From: an uncultured Bacilli bacterium
GTDB taxonomy: Bacteria; Bacillota_I; Bacilli_A; RFN20; CAG-826
Assembly (NCBI GenBank): GCA_934140155.1
Contig: CAKPBC010000001.1
Location: forward strand, 744,001 to 808,000
Reading direction: 5' to 3'
Length of the DNA: 64,000 nucleotides
A model generated the notes under the pieces. It searched no databases and had not been told where the DNA came from. It saw only the letters and a list, made by a program, of their open reading frames with translations. The translations under genes and the position numbers were made by a program. Of this stretch, positions 35,680 to 44,251 are shown piece after piece. Position 1 is the stretch's first letter, and the number at the start of each line of letters is the position of its first letter.

Positions 35680-37013
35680 TACACATCATTTCGTAAAAAT
35701 AAGATGTTCAAATTAAAAATGTTATCTTCAACGGCAATAGATAAATTTCCAGCATATTTATCCACAATATAAGCGATACTTTTCATACCAAATCCATGAT
35801 AATTTTTATCGGGATTATTAGTAATTGGTAAGCCATCTTTTCCGAAGGTAATTTCTCCTTCATAAGAATTTTTAATATTGATAGAAACAAAACCATTGGC
35901 TTTATGTACTTTTAAATTAATTAAGCGTTCTTCAGGATCTTTAACTTTTAAAGTCGCATAAATTGCATTATCCATAATGTTTCCAAATAGTGAATAAATA
36001 TCGGATTCACTTAAAAAAGATAAAGAAGAGCCATCGACGACACAAGTAAATTTAATGCCTTTACCATTGCATCTAAATCCTTTTTCTGTAAGTATTACAT
36101 CGAGTGCTTCATTTCCAGTTTTAACAGAACTATCATAAATAGCAATTGATTGCTCAATTTCTGATATTTCTTCGTTTGTTAAATTCTTTCCATCCGTAAT
36201 AGCGCGAATTTTATGACGCATATCATGACATTTGATGTTAATTAAATCCATATTTTCTTGCAAAACTTGATATTGTTCTTTTTCTTGATGCCATAATTTT
36301 TGTAAGATATCTAATTCACGTTTTGCTTCTTTGGTTGATAATTGTCCAAATTGTGAAGCAAGTAATAATATTCCACATAATGTATTTGTGGCATAGTTAA
36401 TTGCGGATCCTAAAGAATCTTCTTGAAGATAATAAGTAATTACCGAACTAATAACAATATTTATTAAAACTCCTGCACCAATTAAAGCAAATAATGTTTT
36501 ACTTTTAATCCTTAAATCAGTGCCAGTTTTTATTTGTTTGGCAAAGACAACATAAATTATCCAATAAACAATGAAATAACAAATTAAATATAATGTAGCG
36601 GCAAATAAAGTTGTTTTATCAAAACTAGAAAAATCTATAATCGCGTTACTATACATTCCTAAAAGTGGGCTAACGCCTTGTTCAACAATTGAAAAAGTTA
36701 AATTAGTAAATTCATACGCTAAATGTTGAGTCGTATAAGACGCTAGTGCGCAAAATAAAACGCTTATAAATGGTTCATCATAGATAAACCATAGAGATAA
36801 CAAAGAAATGCTAAAAATAATAAAGAAATTAAGACAACTAAAATAAAATGTATTATTTGGAAATGGAATTGCGGCAACTAAAAATAAAACTAGTAATGAT
36901 GCGATAAATCTTAAAATATACATTTTTCGTTTTTTTAATCGAAAACTATATAAAAATTCAGCAATAACTAATTCAATAACAAATAAAAATTTATAAAAAA
37001 CAATGTAAGTCAT
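35679..37013 (-). CDS. AgrC-like sensor histidine kinase (GHKL type)
   Basis: A 444-residue protein with about six to seven N-terminal membrane helices, a DHp region with INIKCHDMRHKIRAI (the HDxRH phospho-His box of the HPK10/AgrC group) and a GHKL ATPase with SLFGNIMDNAIYATLKV (N box) and NYHGFGMKSIAYIVDKY (G box). It likely senses an extracellular signal and phosphorylates the LytTR regulator whose gene ends one base before this one starts. No agrB or agrD gene is visible nearby, so the ligand is unknown. Confidence 0.9.
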   Translation of the reverse strand: MTYIVFYKFLFVIELVIAEFLYSFRLKKRKMYILRFIASLLVLFLVAAIPFPNNTFYFSCLNFFIIFSISLLSLWFIYDEPFISVLFCALASYTTQHLAYEFTNLTFSIVEQGVSPLLGMYSNAIIDFSSFDKTTLFAATLYLICYFIVYWIIYVVFAKQIKTGTDLRIKSKTLFALIGAGVLINIVISSVITYYLQEDSLGSAINYATNTLCGILLLASQFGQLSTKEAKRELDILQKLWHQEKEQYQVLQENMDLINIKCHDMRHKIRAITDGKNLTNEEISEIEQSIAIYDSSVKTGNEALDVILTEKGFRCNGKGIKFTCVVDGSSLSFLSESDIYSLFGNIMDNAIYATLKVKDPEERLINLKVHKANGFVSINIKNSYEGEITFGKDGLPITNNPDKNYHGFGMKSIAYIVDKYAGNLSIAVEDNIFNLNILFLRNDV

Positions 37014-37730
37014 TTATTCACCAGTCCCATACATGGCAATATAGTCATTTAAATCTTTAATGAAACTTTTCTTTTTAGCACGCGATACTTGTAAAGAAAT
37101 ATTATTTAGTATGGCAATGTTTCCTTTTACAGCAGTTACATAAGCTAAATTTACGAAATAACAACGATTGCACATAGAAAATGGTTCATCTTTTAATAAA
37201 TCTTGTAAAGATACTAGTGTTCCGGTATTACGATATTCATTCTCATCTTCCATATGAAAGATTAAAATGTGTTGCATTATTTCAATATATTTGATTTTAG
37301 AAGTATTAATGCGTGTTTTTCCATCTTTATTATTAATCCATATTTCTTTTCCTTGCTTTTTGGTGACGGTTTTTAAAATATTAGCAAAACGAATTGCAAA
37401 ATTTTTATAACTAACTGGTTTAATAATAAAATCAAAAGCACGCACAGAATAACCATTAATTGCCATTTGTAACATATTGGTAACAAAAACAATTGTAACA
37501 TCATTATCTTTTTCACGGAGTATTTTTGCTGCAGTCATTCCATCAATGCCTGGCATAGCAATATCTAAAAATACGATATCTGCGCCATTATAAGCATCAA
37601 TAAAAGATTGAACATTAGAATAACGAGTAACTGAAAACTCTTCTTCTTTTTCTTCTCCATATTTATTTATACAAGATATCAAATTATTGGCATCAAGATT
37701 ATCGTCTTCCACAATAATAATGTTTTTCAT
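37014..37730 (-). CDS. LytTR-family response regulator (AgrA-like)
   Basis: A 238-residue protein: receiver domain with acidic pocket IIVEDDNLDANN and phospho-Asp in DIVFLDIAMPGIDGM, conserved Lys in FIIKPVSYKNF, then a LytTR DNA-binding domain (KIKYIEIMQHILIFHM, FSMCNRCYFVNLAYV, VSRAKKKSF). Directly precedes its cognate kinase; AAGGAG site. The likely target is the 21-bp direct repeat before the giant GH3 gene. Confidence 0.92.
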   Translation of the reverse strand: MKNIIIVEDDNLDANNLISCINKYGEEKEEEFSVTRYSNVQSFIDAYNGADIVFLDIAMPGIDGMTAAKILREKDNDVTIVFVTNMLQMAINGYSVRAFDFIIKPVSYKNFAIRFANILKTVTKKQGKEIWINNKDGKTRINTSKIKYIEIMQHILIFHMEDENEYRNTGTLVSLQDLLKDEPFSMCNRCYFVNLAYVTAVKGNIAILNNISLQVSRAKKKSFIKDLNDYIAMYGTGE

Positions 37731-37869
37731 AGGCTATCTCCTTATATTAATTAAGCATCAAAAACAGCCTATTTGTCAACAATTAGACTGAAAATGTTAT
37801 AATTTTCCAGCATTTTCGATATATTTATTATACAATTACTTGATGTTTATAATTTAAAACATAAAAAAA

Positions 37870-37899
37870 GATATTACGCAAATCAATTTGCGTAATATC
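37870..37899. terminator. Perfect 14-bp palindrome, terminator of the ATPase gene
   Basis: GATATTACGCAAAT, two-base loop, ATTTGCGTAATATC. On the minus strand a run of U follows, so it terminates the ATPase gene ending at 37927. Its core ACGCAAATNNATTTGCGT is repeated upstream of the same gene. Confidence 0.8.
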
Positions 37900-37926
37900 A
37901 AACTAAGTAAAAATTCATTAATTTTA

Positions 37927-39318
37927 CTAAAAATTATAAAAATCTTCCAAAACGAAACAATTATATTTAGATAAATCTAAATTAGAATCAAATCCGTTTT
38001 TAGAAATAAAACCAAGTTTATAAAATTTAATATTTAATTGTTGCACTTGTGTTTCTTCTTCTTTTATTTCTTTGATGCCCACTAACGCATTTGTATATTT
38101 ACATTCATATGGAATATAACCAGATTTATCTAGTGTTACAACATCAAATTGTCTATTAATTTTATTTTTCGAATCATTAAAAGTATATGTGCCAAGTTCA
38201 TAAATGATTGGTGAGATTTTTCCCATAAGATTCATTCTTAATAAAAATTCTAATGCAATGTTTTCAAATTTTTTAGGAATATATTGAGTCTCTAAATCTT
38301 CTTTTATAAAATTGTCAAAAAAGAACTTTGGGTTAGCTCTATTAAGAGAAAAAGGACTATTAAACACATACTTATAATAAAAATTCATAAGATTATCTTC
38401 GAATGTATAAAAAACCTTTTTGTTATTATGTTTTTCGTTAATTGGAACTACTTTTTTTATTATATTCATTTCAATTAATTTATTTAGTAAATAGTCAGGT
38501 CTTGCATCTTTATATTGATTTAATTTAGCTACAATATCGCTATATTTACTTGTTCCACGGCCTAAAATTGCAATCAAATCATTTAAATAACTTATTTTTT
38601 GTGTTTCAGATAAAATCATTTCGTTTAATTCATGTTCAATTATTGAATCTTTTTTAATTATAAGATTTATGATATTTTCATTTGCAGATATAGAAGAATT
38701 AATTAAAGAATTAAAATAAGGTAATCCACCGAAAATAGAATACATTTTTATTTTGTCTTCTGAAGAATAATTTTCGTAAAATAATGAAGATGTGTAGTAA
38801 TCAAAAGGGCGAATTAGCATTATATGATTAAATCTGCCATATGAATGGGAACCATATTCAATCATCTTTTTCATAATAGTCACATAGCTTCCTGAAATTA
38901 TAATCTTCAATTTTGATTTGTTTTTATATTTATCAATAGCAACTGCTAAAGATGATTCAATAGAAAAATCATCATCTAATAGAAAAGAAAACTCATCAAT
39001 AACAAGGACATATTCTTTATCAATTGATAGCTTAAAAGCATAATCAAAGAAATCATCAAAACTATTAAATTTAAGATTACCAATATTTAAAGCATGGCAA
39101 AAGGATTCTCCAAGATATTCTAAATTTAAAAGAGCGGATGTTCTTTTGCACTCATAATGTATAACTACACCATTATAGTCTTTAATTGCTTCATTTATAA
39201 TTTCAGTTTTGCCAACTCTTCTTCTACCATAGATCATAATACTTTCAAATTTTGTGGATTTAAGACTATCACGTATTTCTTTCAATTCTTCTTCTCTACC
39301 AATAAACATATTATTCAC
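37927..39318 (-). CDS. AAA ATPase of the archaeal-type (AAA_14/DUF234) family
   Basis: A 463-residue protein: FIGREEELKEI, Walker A YGRRRVGKTE, Walker B VLVIDEFSFLL, sensor IIISGSYVTIM, a winged-helix segment and a C-terminal DUF234-type nuclease-like domain ending near FDVVTLDKSGYIPYECKYT. The D-x(n)-E-x-K pattern in that tail recalls PD-(D/E)xK nucleases. Such proteins are scattered, horizontally mobile and of unclear function, some being defence or toxin-like. It stands alone and is bracketed by the same palindrome. Confidence 0.87.
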   Translation of the reverse strand: MNNMFIGREEELKEIRDSLKSTKFESIMIYGRRRVGKTEIINEAIKDYNGVVIHYECKRTSALLNLEYLGESFCHALNIGNLKFNSFDDFFDYAFKLSIDKEYVLVIDEFSFLLDDDFSIESSLAVAIDKYKNKSKLKIIISGSYVTIMKKMIEYGSHSYGRFNHIMLIRPFDYYTSSLFYENYSSEDKIKMYSIFGGLPYFNSLINSSISANENIINLIIKKDSIIEHELNEMILSETQKISYLNDLIAILGRGTSKYSDIVAKLNQYKDARPDYLLNKLIEMNIIKKVVPINEKHNNKKVFYTFEDNLMNFYYKYVFNSPFSLNRANPKFFFDNFIKEDLETQYIPKKFENIALEFLLRMNLMGKISPIIYELGTYTFNDSKNKINRQFDVVTLDKSGYIPYECKYTNALVGIKEIKEEETQVQQLNIKFYKLGFISKNGFDSNLDLSKYNCFVLEDFYNF

Positions 39319-39350
39319 CTCAATAATAGTATATACCTAATTTTGTTTTT

Positions 39351-39368
39351 ACGCAAATCCATTTGCGT
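39351..39368. promoter_or_regulatory. Palindrome ACGCAAAT-N2-ATTTGCGT upstream of the ATPase gene
   Basis: Perfect eight-base inverted repeat with a two-base centre, 33 bases before the ATPase start codon. The same 18-base palindrome (one base differs in the centre) forms the core of the hairpin downstream of the gene. Operator, or the end mark of a mobile cassette. Confidence 0.6.
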
Positions 39369-39496
39369 CAAATTTATTTGCATAAAAATAAAATATACAA
39401 TTGTATTGCTATTGTAAATACAATTGCGTCTAATGAATATAGATAAATTGTTTTAAATTTATGTAAAAATCAATTAAAATGTAAAGGAGATTGTAC

Positions 39497-39773
39497 ATGG
39501 CAACAAAATCATCAAATTTATATGTAAGAATTGAACCAGAAGTTAAAGAAAAAGCCGAAAGCATTTTAGCAACACTCGGCATTTCTGTTTCAGGTGCAAT
39601 TAATATGTTTTATAAACAAATCATTTTACAAAAAAGGAATTCCATTTGATGTAAAAATTCCTTCTCCTACACTTGTAGATATCACTAAACTATCTGATTA
39701 TGATCTTGATGAAGAGCTTGATAAATGATATCAAGATATGAAATGTGGTCGAACAACAAAAGTAAAAAAATAA
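39497..39773 (+). pseudogene. Broken RelB/DinJ-family antitoxin gene
   Basis: The frame starts MATKSSNLYVRIEPEVKEKA and continues through ILATLGISVSGAINMFYKQI, the DinJ/RelB ribbon-helix-helix pattern. An extra A in the A6 run near 39640 shifts the frame; resuming in the next frame gives GIPFDVKIPSPTLVDI and LSDYDLDEELDK, then an in-frame TGA where the family has Gly (K-G-Y-x-DM-x-x-GRT), then YQDMKCGRTTKVKK and the stop. Two lesions make it a pseudogene. No YafQ/RelE toxin gene follows. Confidence 0.85.
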
Positions 39774-39850
39774 TGTTACATTTAATATTAATCAAAGGCA
39801 ACCATTTTTGTACATTGGCTGCTTTTTATTTTGAACTAAAAACAATAAAA

Positions 39851-39877
39851 TTAGCACTCAACACTTGACAGTGCTAA
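39851..39877 (+). promoter_or_regulatory. CIRCE operator (HrcA site) before htpG
   Basis: TTAGCACTC, nine bases, CAGTGCTAA: one mismatch from the perfect CIRCE inverted repeat. It overlaps the -35 box of the htpG promoter, as is normal for HrcA repression. Confidence 0.88.
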
Positions 39878-39892
39878 AAAGTGAATTATAAT
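39865..39892 (+). promoter_or_regulatory. Promoter of htpG
   Basis: TTGACA at 39865-39870, 16-base spacer, TATAAT at 39887-39892; the -35 lies inside the CIRCE element. Confidence 0.9.
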
Positions 39893-39924
39893 GTTATTGT
39901 AGTTGTTTAAGGGGGATTAAAATT

Positions 39925-41850
39925 ATGCAAGAAACAAAAGAATTTAAAACAGAATCAAAGCGTTTGCTTGATTTGATGATTAACTCAATTTATACCAATA
40001 AGGAAATATTCTTAAGAGAATTAATCTCAAATGCATCAGACGCAATCGATAAATATCATTATTTATCACTTAGTGATGATAAATTAAAGAAAGAAGATCA
40101 TTATCATGTTTTCTTATCTTATGATAAGAATTTAAGAACTATTACTATTGAAGATAATGGTATTGGTATGACTTATGATGAAGTGAATAACAATTTAGGT
40201 ACTATTGCTAAATCTGGTTCACTTGAATTTATGGAAAAATTAAAAGAAGCTAATGAAAGTAAAGATCAAAAAGACATTGATATTATTGGTCAATTTGGTG
40301 TTGGCTTCTATTCTTCTTTTATGGTTGCTAGTAAAGTAGTTGTGGAAACTAAGTCTCCATTCTCCGAAAAAGGATATCGTTTCACTTCTAGTGGCTCTGA
40401 TACTTATGATGTTGAAGAATGCGATAAAGAAAGTCATGGTACAGTTATTACTTTATATTTAAGAGATAACACAGAAGAAGAAAACTATGATCAATACTTA
40501 TCTGATTGGATGATTAAGAATTTAGTAAAGAAATATTCTGATTATGTTCGTTATCCAATTGAAATGATGGTTACTGAATCTGTTAATGATAAAGACGAAA
40601 ATGGTAAAGATATTGAAGGTAAGTTCCATGATGAAACTCATCTTGAAGTTCTTAACTCCATGGTACCTTTATGGAAGAAAAATAAATCAGAAGTTAGTGA
40701 AGAACAATTAAATGAATTTTATAAGCAAAAATTCCAAGAATTTGAAGATCCATTAACATCTCTATTTATTAAGATTGAAGGATTAATTTCTTATAATGCT
40801 TTAGTCTTTATTCCTAAAGAAGCACCTTATAATTTATACTCTGATAAATATGAAAGAGGCTTACAACTTTATACTAAAGGTGTCTTCATTATGGATAAGT
40901 GTAAAGAACTTATTCCAGATTATTTAAGATTTGTTAAAGGCCTTGTTGATACAAGTGATATTTCTTTAAATATATCTCGAGAAATGCTTCAACAAGATAC
41001 ACAAATTAAGAAAATCGCTACTTCTATTGAAAAGAAAATTCTTGCTGAATTAGAAAGAATGAAAAATGAAGACTTTGCTAAATATGAAGAATTCTTTAAA
41101 GTATTTGGTGTTAACTTAAAATATGGTATTTATGAATCTTATGGTCAAAGAAAAGATAGTCTTAAAGACTTATTACTCTACCATAGTTTAAATGAAAATA
41201 AATACATTACTTTAAAACAATATGTAGAAAATATGAAAGAAGGACAAGACACTATCTATTATGCTTCTAATAAATCTAAAGAAGCTGTAGAAGCTATGCC
41301 TCAACTTGATGCTTTAAAGAAAAAAGGTTACGATGTTCTTGTATTAGTGGACGATATTGATGAATTCACTCTTGAAATGATGCAAGATTATGATGGTAAG
41401 AAATTCAAATCAATTAATCAAGGCGATTTAGACTTATTAAATGATGAAGAAAAGAAAGAAAGAGAAAATCTTGAAACTGAAAAGAAACCTTTAATTGACG
41501 CAATTAAAGAAGCATTAAAAGATAAAGTTAATGATGTAAAGATTTCTTCTCGTTTGGTATCTTCTCCAGTATGTCTTGTATCAGGTGTTGGTGTAAGTTT
41601 TGAAATGGAACGTGTCTTAAAACAAATGCCAAATCAAGGCGATATTAAAGCTGATCGTATTCTTGAGATTAACCCAAATCATGACTTATTTAAAGCACTT
41701 GAAAAAGTCTATAAAGATCATCCAGATAAATTAAATGATTATGCGACACTTCTATTTGATCAAGCAATGCTTATGGAAGGCATGAACATTGAAAATCCTG
41801 TTGAATTCTCAAATAAAATGTGTGCATTAATGATTGATGCCGCAAAATAA
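39925..41850 (+). CDS. htpG: Hsp90-family chaperone HtpG
   Basis: A 641-residue protein with the Hsp90 N-terminal ATPase (ELISNASDAIDK, IEDNGIGMT, GQFGVGFYSSF), the middle domain (GVFIMDKCKELIPDYLRFVKG, DTSDISLNISREMLQ) and the dimerising C-terminal domain. It is an ATP-dependent folding chaperone. AAGGGGG precedes the start. Placement under a CIRCE element makes it part of the HrcA regulon; in B. subtilis htpG is a non-CIRCE class III gene, so this wiring differs from the model organism. Confidence 0.97.
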   Translation: MQETKEFKTESKRLLDLMINSIYTNKEIFLRELISNASDAIDKYHYLSLSDDKLKKEDHYHVFLSYDKNLRTITIEDNGIGMTYDEVNNNLGTIAKSGSLEFMEKLKEANESKDQKDIDIIGQFGVGFYSSFMVASKVVVETKSPFSEKGYRFTSSGSDTYDVEECDKESHGTVITLYLRDNTEEENYDQYLSDWMIKNLVKKYSDYVRYPIEMMVTESVNDKDENGKDIEGKFHDETHLEVLNSMVPLWKKNKSEVSEEQLNEFYKQKFQEFEDPLTSLFIKIEGLISYNALVFIPKEAPYNLYSDKYERGLQLYTKGVFIMDKCKELIPDYLRFVKGLVDTSDISLNISREMLQQDTQIKKIATSIEKKILAELERMKNEDFAKYEEFFKVFGVNLKYGIYESYGQRKDSLKDLLLYHSLNENKYITLKQYVENMKEGQDTIYYASNKSKEAVEAMPQLDALKKKGYDVLVLVDDIDEFTLEMMQDYDGKKFKSINQGDLDLLNDEEKKERENLETEKKPLIDAIKEALKDKVNDVKISSRLVSSPVCLVSGVGVSFEMERVLKQMPNQGDIKADRILEINPNHDLFKALEKVYKDHPDKLNDYATLLFDQAMLMEGMNIENPVEFSNKMCALMIDAAK

Positions 41851-41865
41851 TTAAATAGCAAAACA

Positions 41866-41900
41866 AAAACCATTAAGTGAAATATCTTAATGGTTTTTTA
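41866..41900 (+). terminator. Terminator of htpG
   Basis: AACCATTAAG and CTTAATGGTT pair, followed by six T residues. Confidence 0.85.
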
Positions 41901-41982
41901 ATGCTCTCTTAGTTTTGTTTTACACTTTTCTATAAAAAACAACTAGCAAAAAATACACTTTTCCAATAAAATTAGGCATAAA

Positions 41983-42013
41983 AAAATACACTTATTCCAA
42001 AAAGTGTATTTTA
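41983..42013 (-). terminator. Terminator of the lipoprotein gene
   Basis: AAATACACTT/AAGTGTATTT stem, with U residues following on the minus strand. Confidence 0.8.
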
Positions 42014-42020
42014 AATTTCA

Positions 42021-42383
42021 TTATTTTACTTTATAGTTTTCAGCAATAAATGTAACATCATCATTTGCTAAGAATGATTTAGAATAATTAAATTTGTAAA
42101 CTATATTATTATTTGTTTTCATAATTAATATTTGATTACTATTTAGAAAATCCCAATAATATTCATCGGCTTTATTATAATAACTATCATGCCAAATAGC
42201 CTTATGATTTTTATAAATTATAATATAATCACAATCATCATCGTTTTTATTTTCTGCAAAAAAATCACCGTTTCTAATATATTTTTTTTCATATTGAATA
42301 GCGGAATTATTATTACAAGAGCTTAATGCAAATAATGAAGAACACGCTAATAAGGATGCGACTAATAATTTTTTAAATTTCAT
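42021..42383 (-). CDS. Small lipoprotein
   Basis: A 120-residue protein with a lipoprotein signal peptide: Lys-rich start, hydrophobic core, and lipobox LSSC at residues 20-23. The mature part is about 97 residues, hydrophilic, with many Tyr, Asp and Lys residues. No family recognised. GGAGGAAA precedes the start. Confidence 0.78.
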   Translation of the reverse strand: MKFKKLLVASLLACSSLFALSSCNNNSAIQYEKKYIRNGDFFAENKNDDDCDYIIIYKNHKAIWHDSYYNKADEYYWDFLNSNQILIMKTNNNIVYKFNYSKSFLANDDVTFIAENYKVK

Positions 42384-42434
42384 TTTCTATATTTCCTCCA
42401 ATGAAAATTATAGCAGTTTAATAACAAAAAAACA

Positions 42435-42947
42435 CTAAAAATCAATATTTTTGTTATTAGGCATATTACTTAATTTTTTGTTTATTTGGTGTAAATATTC
42501 AACATTTAATAATTTTAAATTATATTTTGAAAATATTAATTTTGTTGGTAATGATAAAACTAGGAATCCTAGGTTAATACCTCCTACAATAATTAAAGAT
42601 GGTGGCCAATAAATTTCTAAAGCATTAAAACAAGATATAGTTAATGCTACATTAGCTATTGCCACTACCACATACACTATCATTAGTATAGTTATATAGT
42701 TATTTTTAAAAATATTGTAGCAATATTTACAATTATCACATGTATAAAAATTTTTATAGTTTAAAATGTATGAAATTACGCTAGATATGTAAGATAATGA
42801 TATAAGCCCCACTAAACTAACTAAGAATAAAAATGGTGAAAACGCATCTGATATTGCTAATGCACAAATAATTTCTAGAGCTACTACGATTAGAGCTATT
42901 ATTATTAACACTTTAAATTCCATGTTTTTGTTACTATTATTATTCAT
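42435..42947 (-). CDS. Membrane protein directly downstream of the large RNAs
   Basis: A 170-residue protein with four predicted helices and a CDNCKYCYNIF motif between helices two and three, which could bind metal or be a cytoplasmic Cys pair. No family recognised. Its AGGAGGG site and start codon lie within 20 bases of the 3' end of the closing helix of large RNA A, with no terminator in between, so it may be read from the same transcript. Confidence 0.68.
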   Translation of the reverse strand: MNNNSNKNMEFKVLIIIALIVVALEIICALAISDAFSPFLFLVSLVGLISLSYISSVISYILNYKNFYTCDNCKYCYNIFKNNYITILMIVYVVVAIANVALTISCFNALEIYWPPSLIIVGGINLGFLVLSLPTKLIFSKYNLKLLNVEYLHQINKKLSNMPNNKNIDF

Positions 42948-42965
42948 AAAATTCCCTCCTAAACA

Positions 42966-43486
42966 TGATTTTAATTATGAACACTATAGAATTTCTTCTT
43001 ACCGATCATATATATTTGTTTATTCATCCACTAAGCAGATAAAGTGAACAGAAACTAGCGACGAATCTGCTTTTTACCCTTTGATCTTAAATAGGAATTA
43101 TACCTATAACTTTCACCAGGACTGAACATTTAGGGTTTGGCTACTAGATCAGAAGACATGTCTTATAGTCTATTACTAGACATCACCCCTAAGAGCTTAT
43201 TTTGGTGTTCCTATTAGGTTTCTGGATAGCAAGTCCATTCCATCATAGGTTGTTACTCACTGAGTTGTCTATTATCGCTCCGACACGTTTCTAGATTTAA
43301 CATCGTATATGATTAGCACTATAGTTAACAGCGTTTCCTTTTGAATCCTTGTTTATAAATTACTAAATAAACAAACGCAACAATTACAATATCTCATAAT
43401 TATTAACGCGCTCTTTTTCATGCACAACTACATCCCTGCCATTGGCAATGACTCTTCACAGGGTTATAGTGTTCATAATTAAAATC
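42966..43486 (-). ncRNA. Large structured RNA A (521 nt), ROOL-like candidate
   Basis: No reading frame is kept, and G+C is visibly higher than around it. The ends, 42966-42987 and 43465-43486, are a perfect 22-bp inverted repeat that would close the whole RNA. Internal helices include AAGCAGAT/ATCTGCTT (43033-43040 with 43065-43072) and an ATAGG/CCTAT hairpin (43091-43107). TTTGGCTACT, then CTTATAG 26 bases on, and GTCTATTA are shared with RNA B. On the minus strand G exceeds C and putative loops are purine rich, so I assign the minus strand. Size, ornate pairing and lack of coding fit the ROOL/GOLLD class, but I cannot run the covariance model. Confidence 0.7.
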
Positions 43487-43499
43487 ACTATTAGTTTTT

Positions 43500-44075
43500 A
43501 TTATTCATAATAACTAGCAGGAATTTCTCCCTACAAATAATGTCTCTTTCTATACAAAATTATTATTCGTCCACATGGAACCTAAGTCTGAGCATATAGG
43601 AGCTACCAATATACTTCTTAGGTTAACAAGCCATGATAGGATTAATACCTATAACTTTTACCAAGCATTCAGAATGCTACATTCGTGCTGACATAAAACA
43701 TGCATATTCCATTAGGATTCTAGATGATTTGGCTACTCGCACTATAAACTTGCCTTATAGACCTTTTTCAAAGTCTTCAAATCTGATGGAGTTGTTAGCG
43801 TTCCTTATATTTATGTAGTTTACCAGGCTACGATATAAGGATTATTCCTGACCGGCGTCTATTACCTCCACGACAAGAAATATGACTTATAAAGATGTAT
43901 AGCATGCACTGATAAGCACAGACGGCTAGTTTCTAGTTTCCGACTTAATAGTTACCTAATAAATCGATATAGCTATATAACGTATCCGTCATATAACCAT
44001 ACTCTGCTTTTAAGCTTATCATCCATGCAAGTTTTCCTACTTCATTCACATGGTTTGCTAGCTATTTAGAATAAT
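43500..44075 (-). ncRNA. Large structured RNA B (576 nt), homologue of RNA A
   Basis: Closing helix: 43500-43520 pairs imperfectly with 44055-44075 (ATTATTC/GAATAAT and CTAGCA/TGCTAG cores). Strong internal helices are CATGG/CCATG (43573-43577 with 43631-43635) and AACCTAAG/CTTAGGTT (43579-43586 with 43617-43624). The ATAGG/CCTAT hairpin (43636-43652), TTTGGCTACT (43728-43737) and CTTATAG 26 bases later repeat those of RNA A. Only 13 bases separate B from A. The 61-codon open frame inside is not a gene. 576 nt is close to the size reported for ROOL RNAs; the family name remains tentative. Confidence 0.7.
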
Positions 44076-44251
44076 TTGTCACTTTTTTGGTGACACAAAT
44101 ATATTAAAACCAAACAAATAAATAAAAAAGTTTTCAAATTAAAATATTTTTTTGACCACCTTTTATACGATAAATACTTGATTATTTATATATTAATTGT
44201 TGTTTAGATACCACCAAAGGTGTACTATATGGTTGAAGAGGCGGTGACATT

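Noticed and set aside
39319..39496. Possible small gene between the ATPase and the antitoxin remnant
   Set aside because: Only inverted repeats and AT-rich promoter-like sequence; no frame with a start and ribosome-binding site.
43633..43818. 61-codon open frame inside large RNA B
   Set aside because: No ribosome-binding site, opposite to the likely RNA strand, and it covers helices shared with RNA A; open by chance.
42966..44075. Group II intron or rRNA remnant as explanation for the gene-free block
   Set aside because: No domain V-like hairpin, no reverse transcriptase, no rRNA landmarks; duplicated architecture with closing helices fits a large ncRNA better.
44076..44110. GTCAC/GTGAC hairpin right of large RNA B, read as a terminator
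   Set aside because: The T run is in the loop rather than after the stem on the + strand, and on the minus strand it would lie upstream of the RNA.
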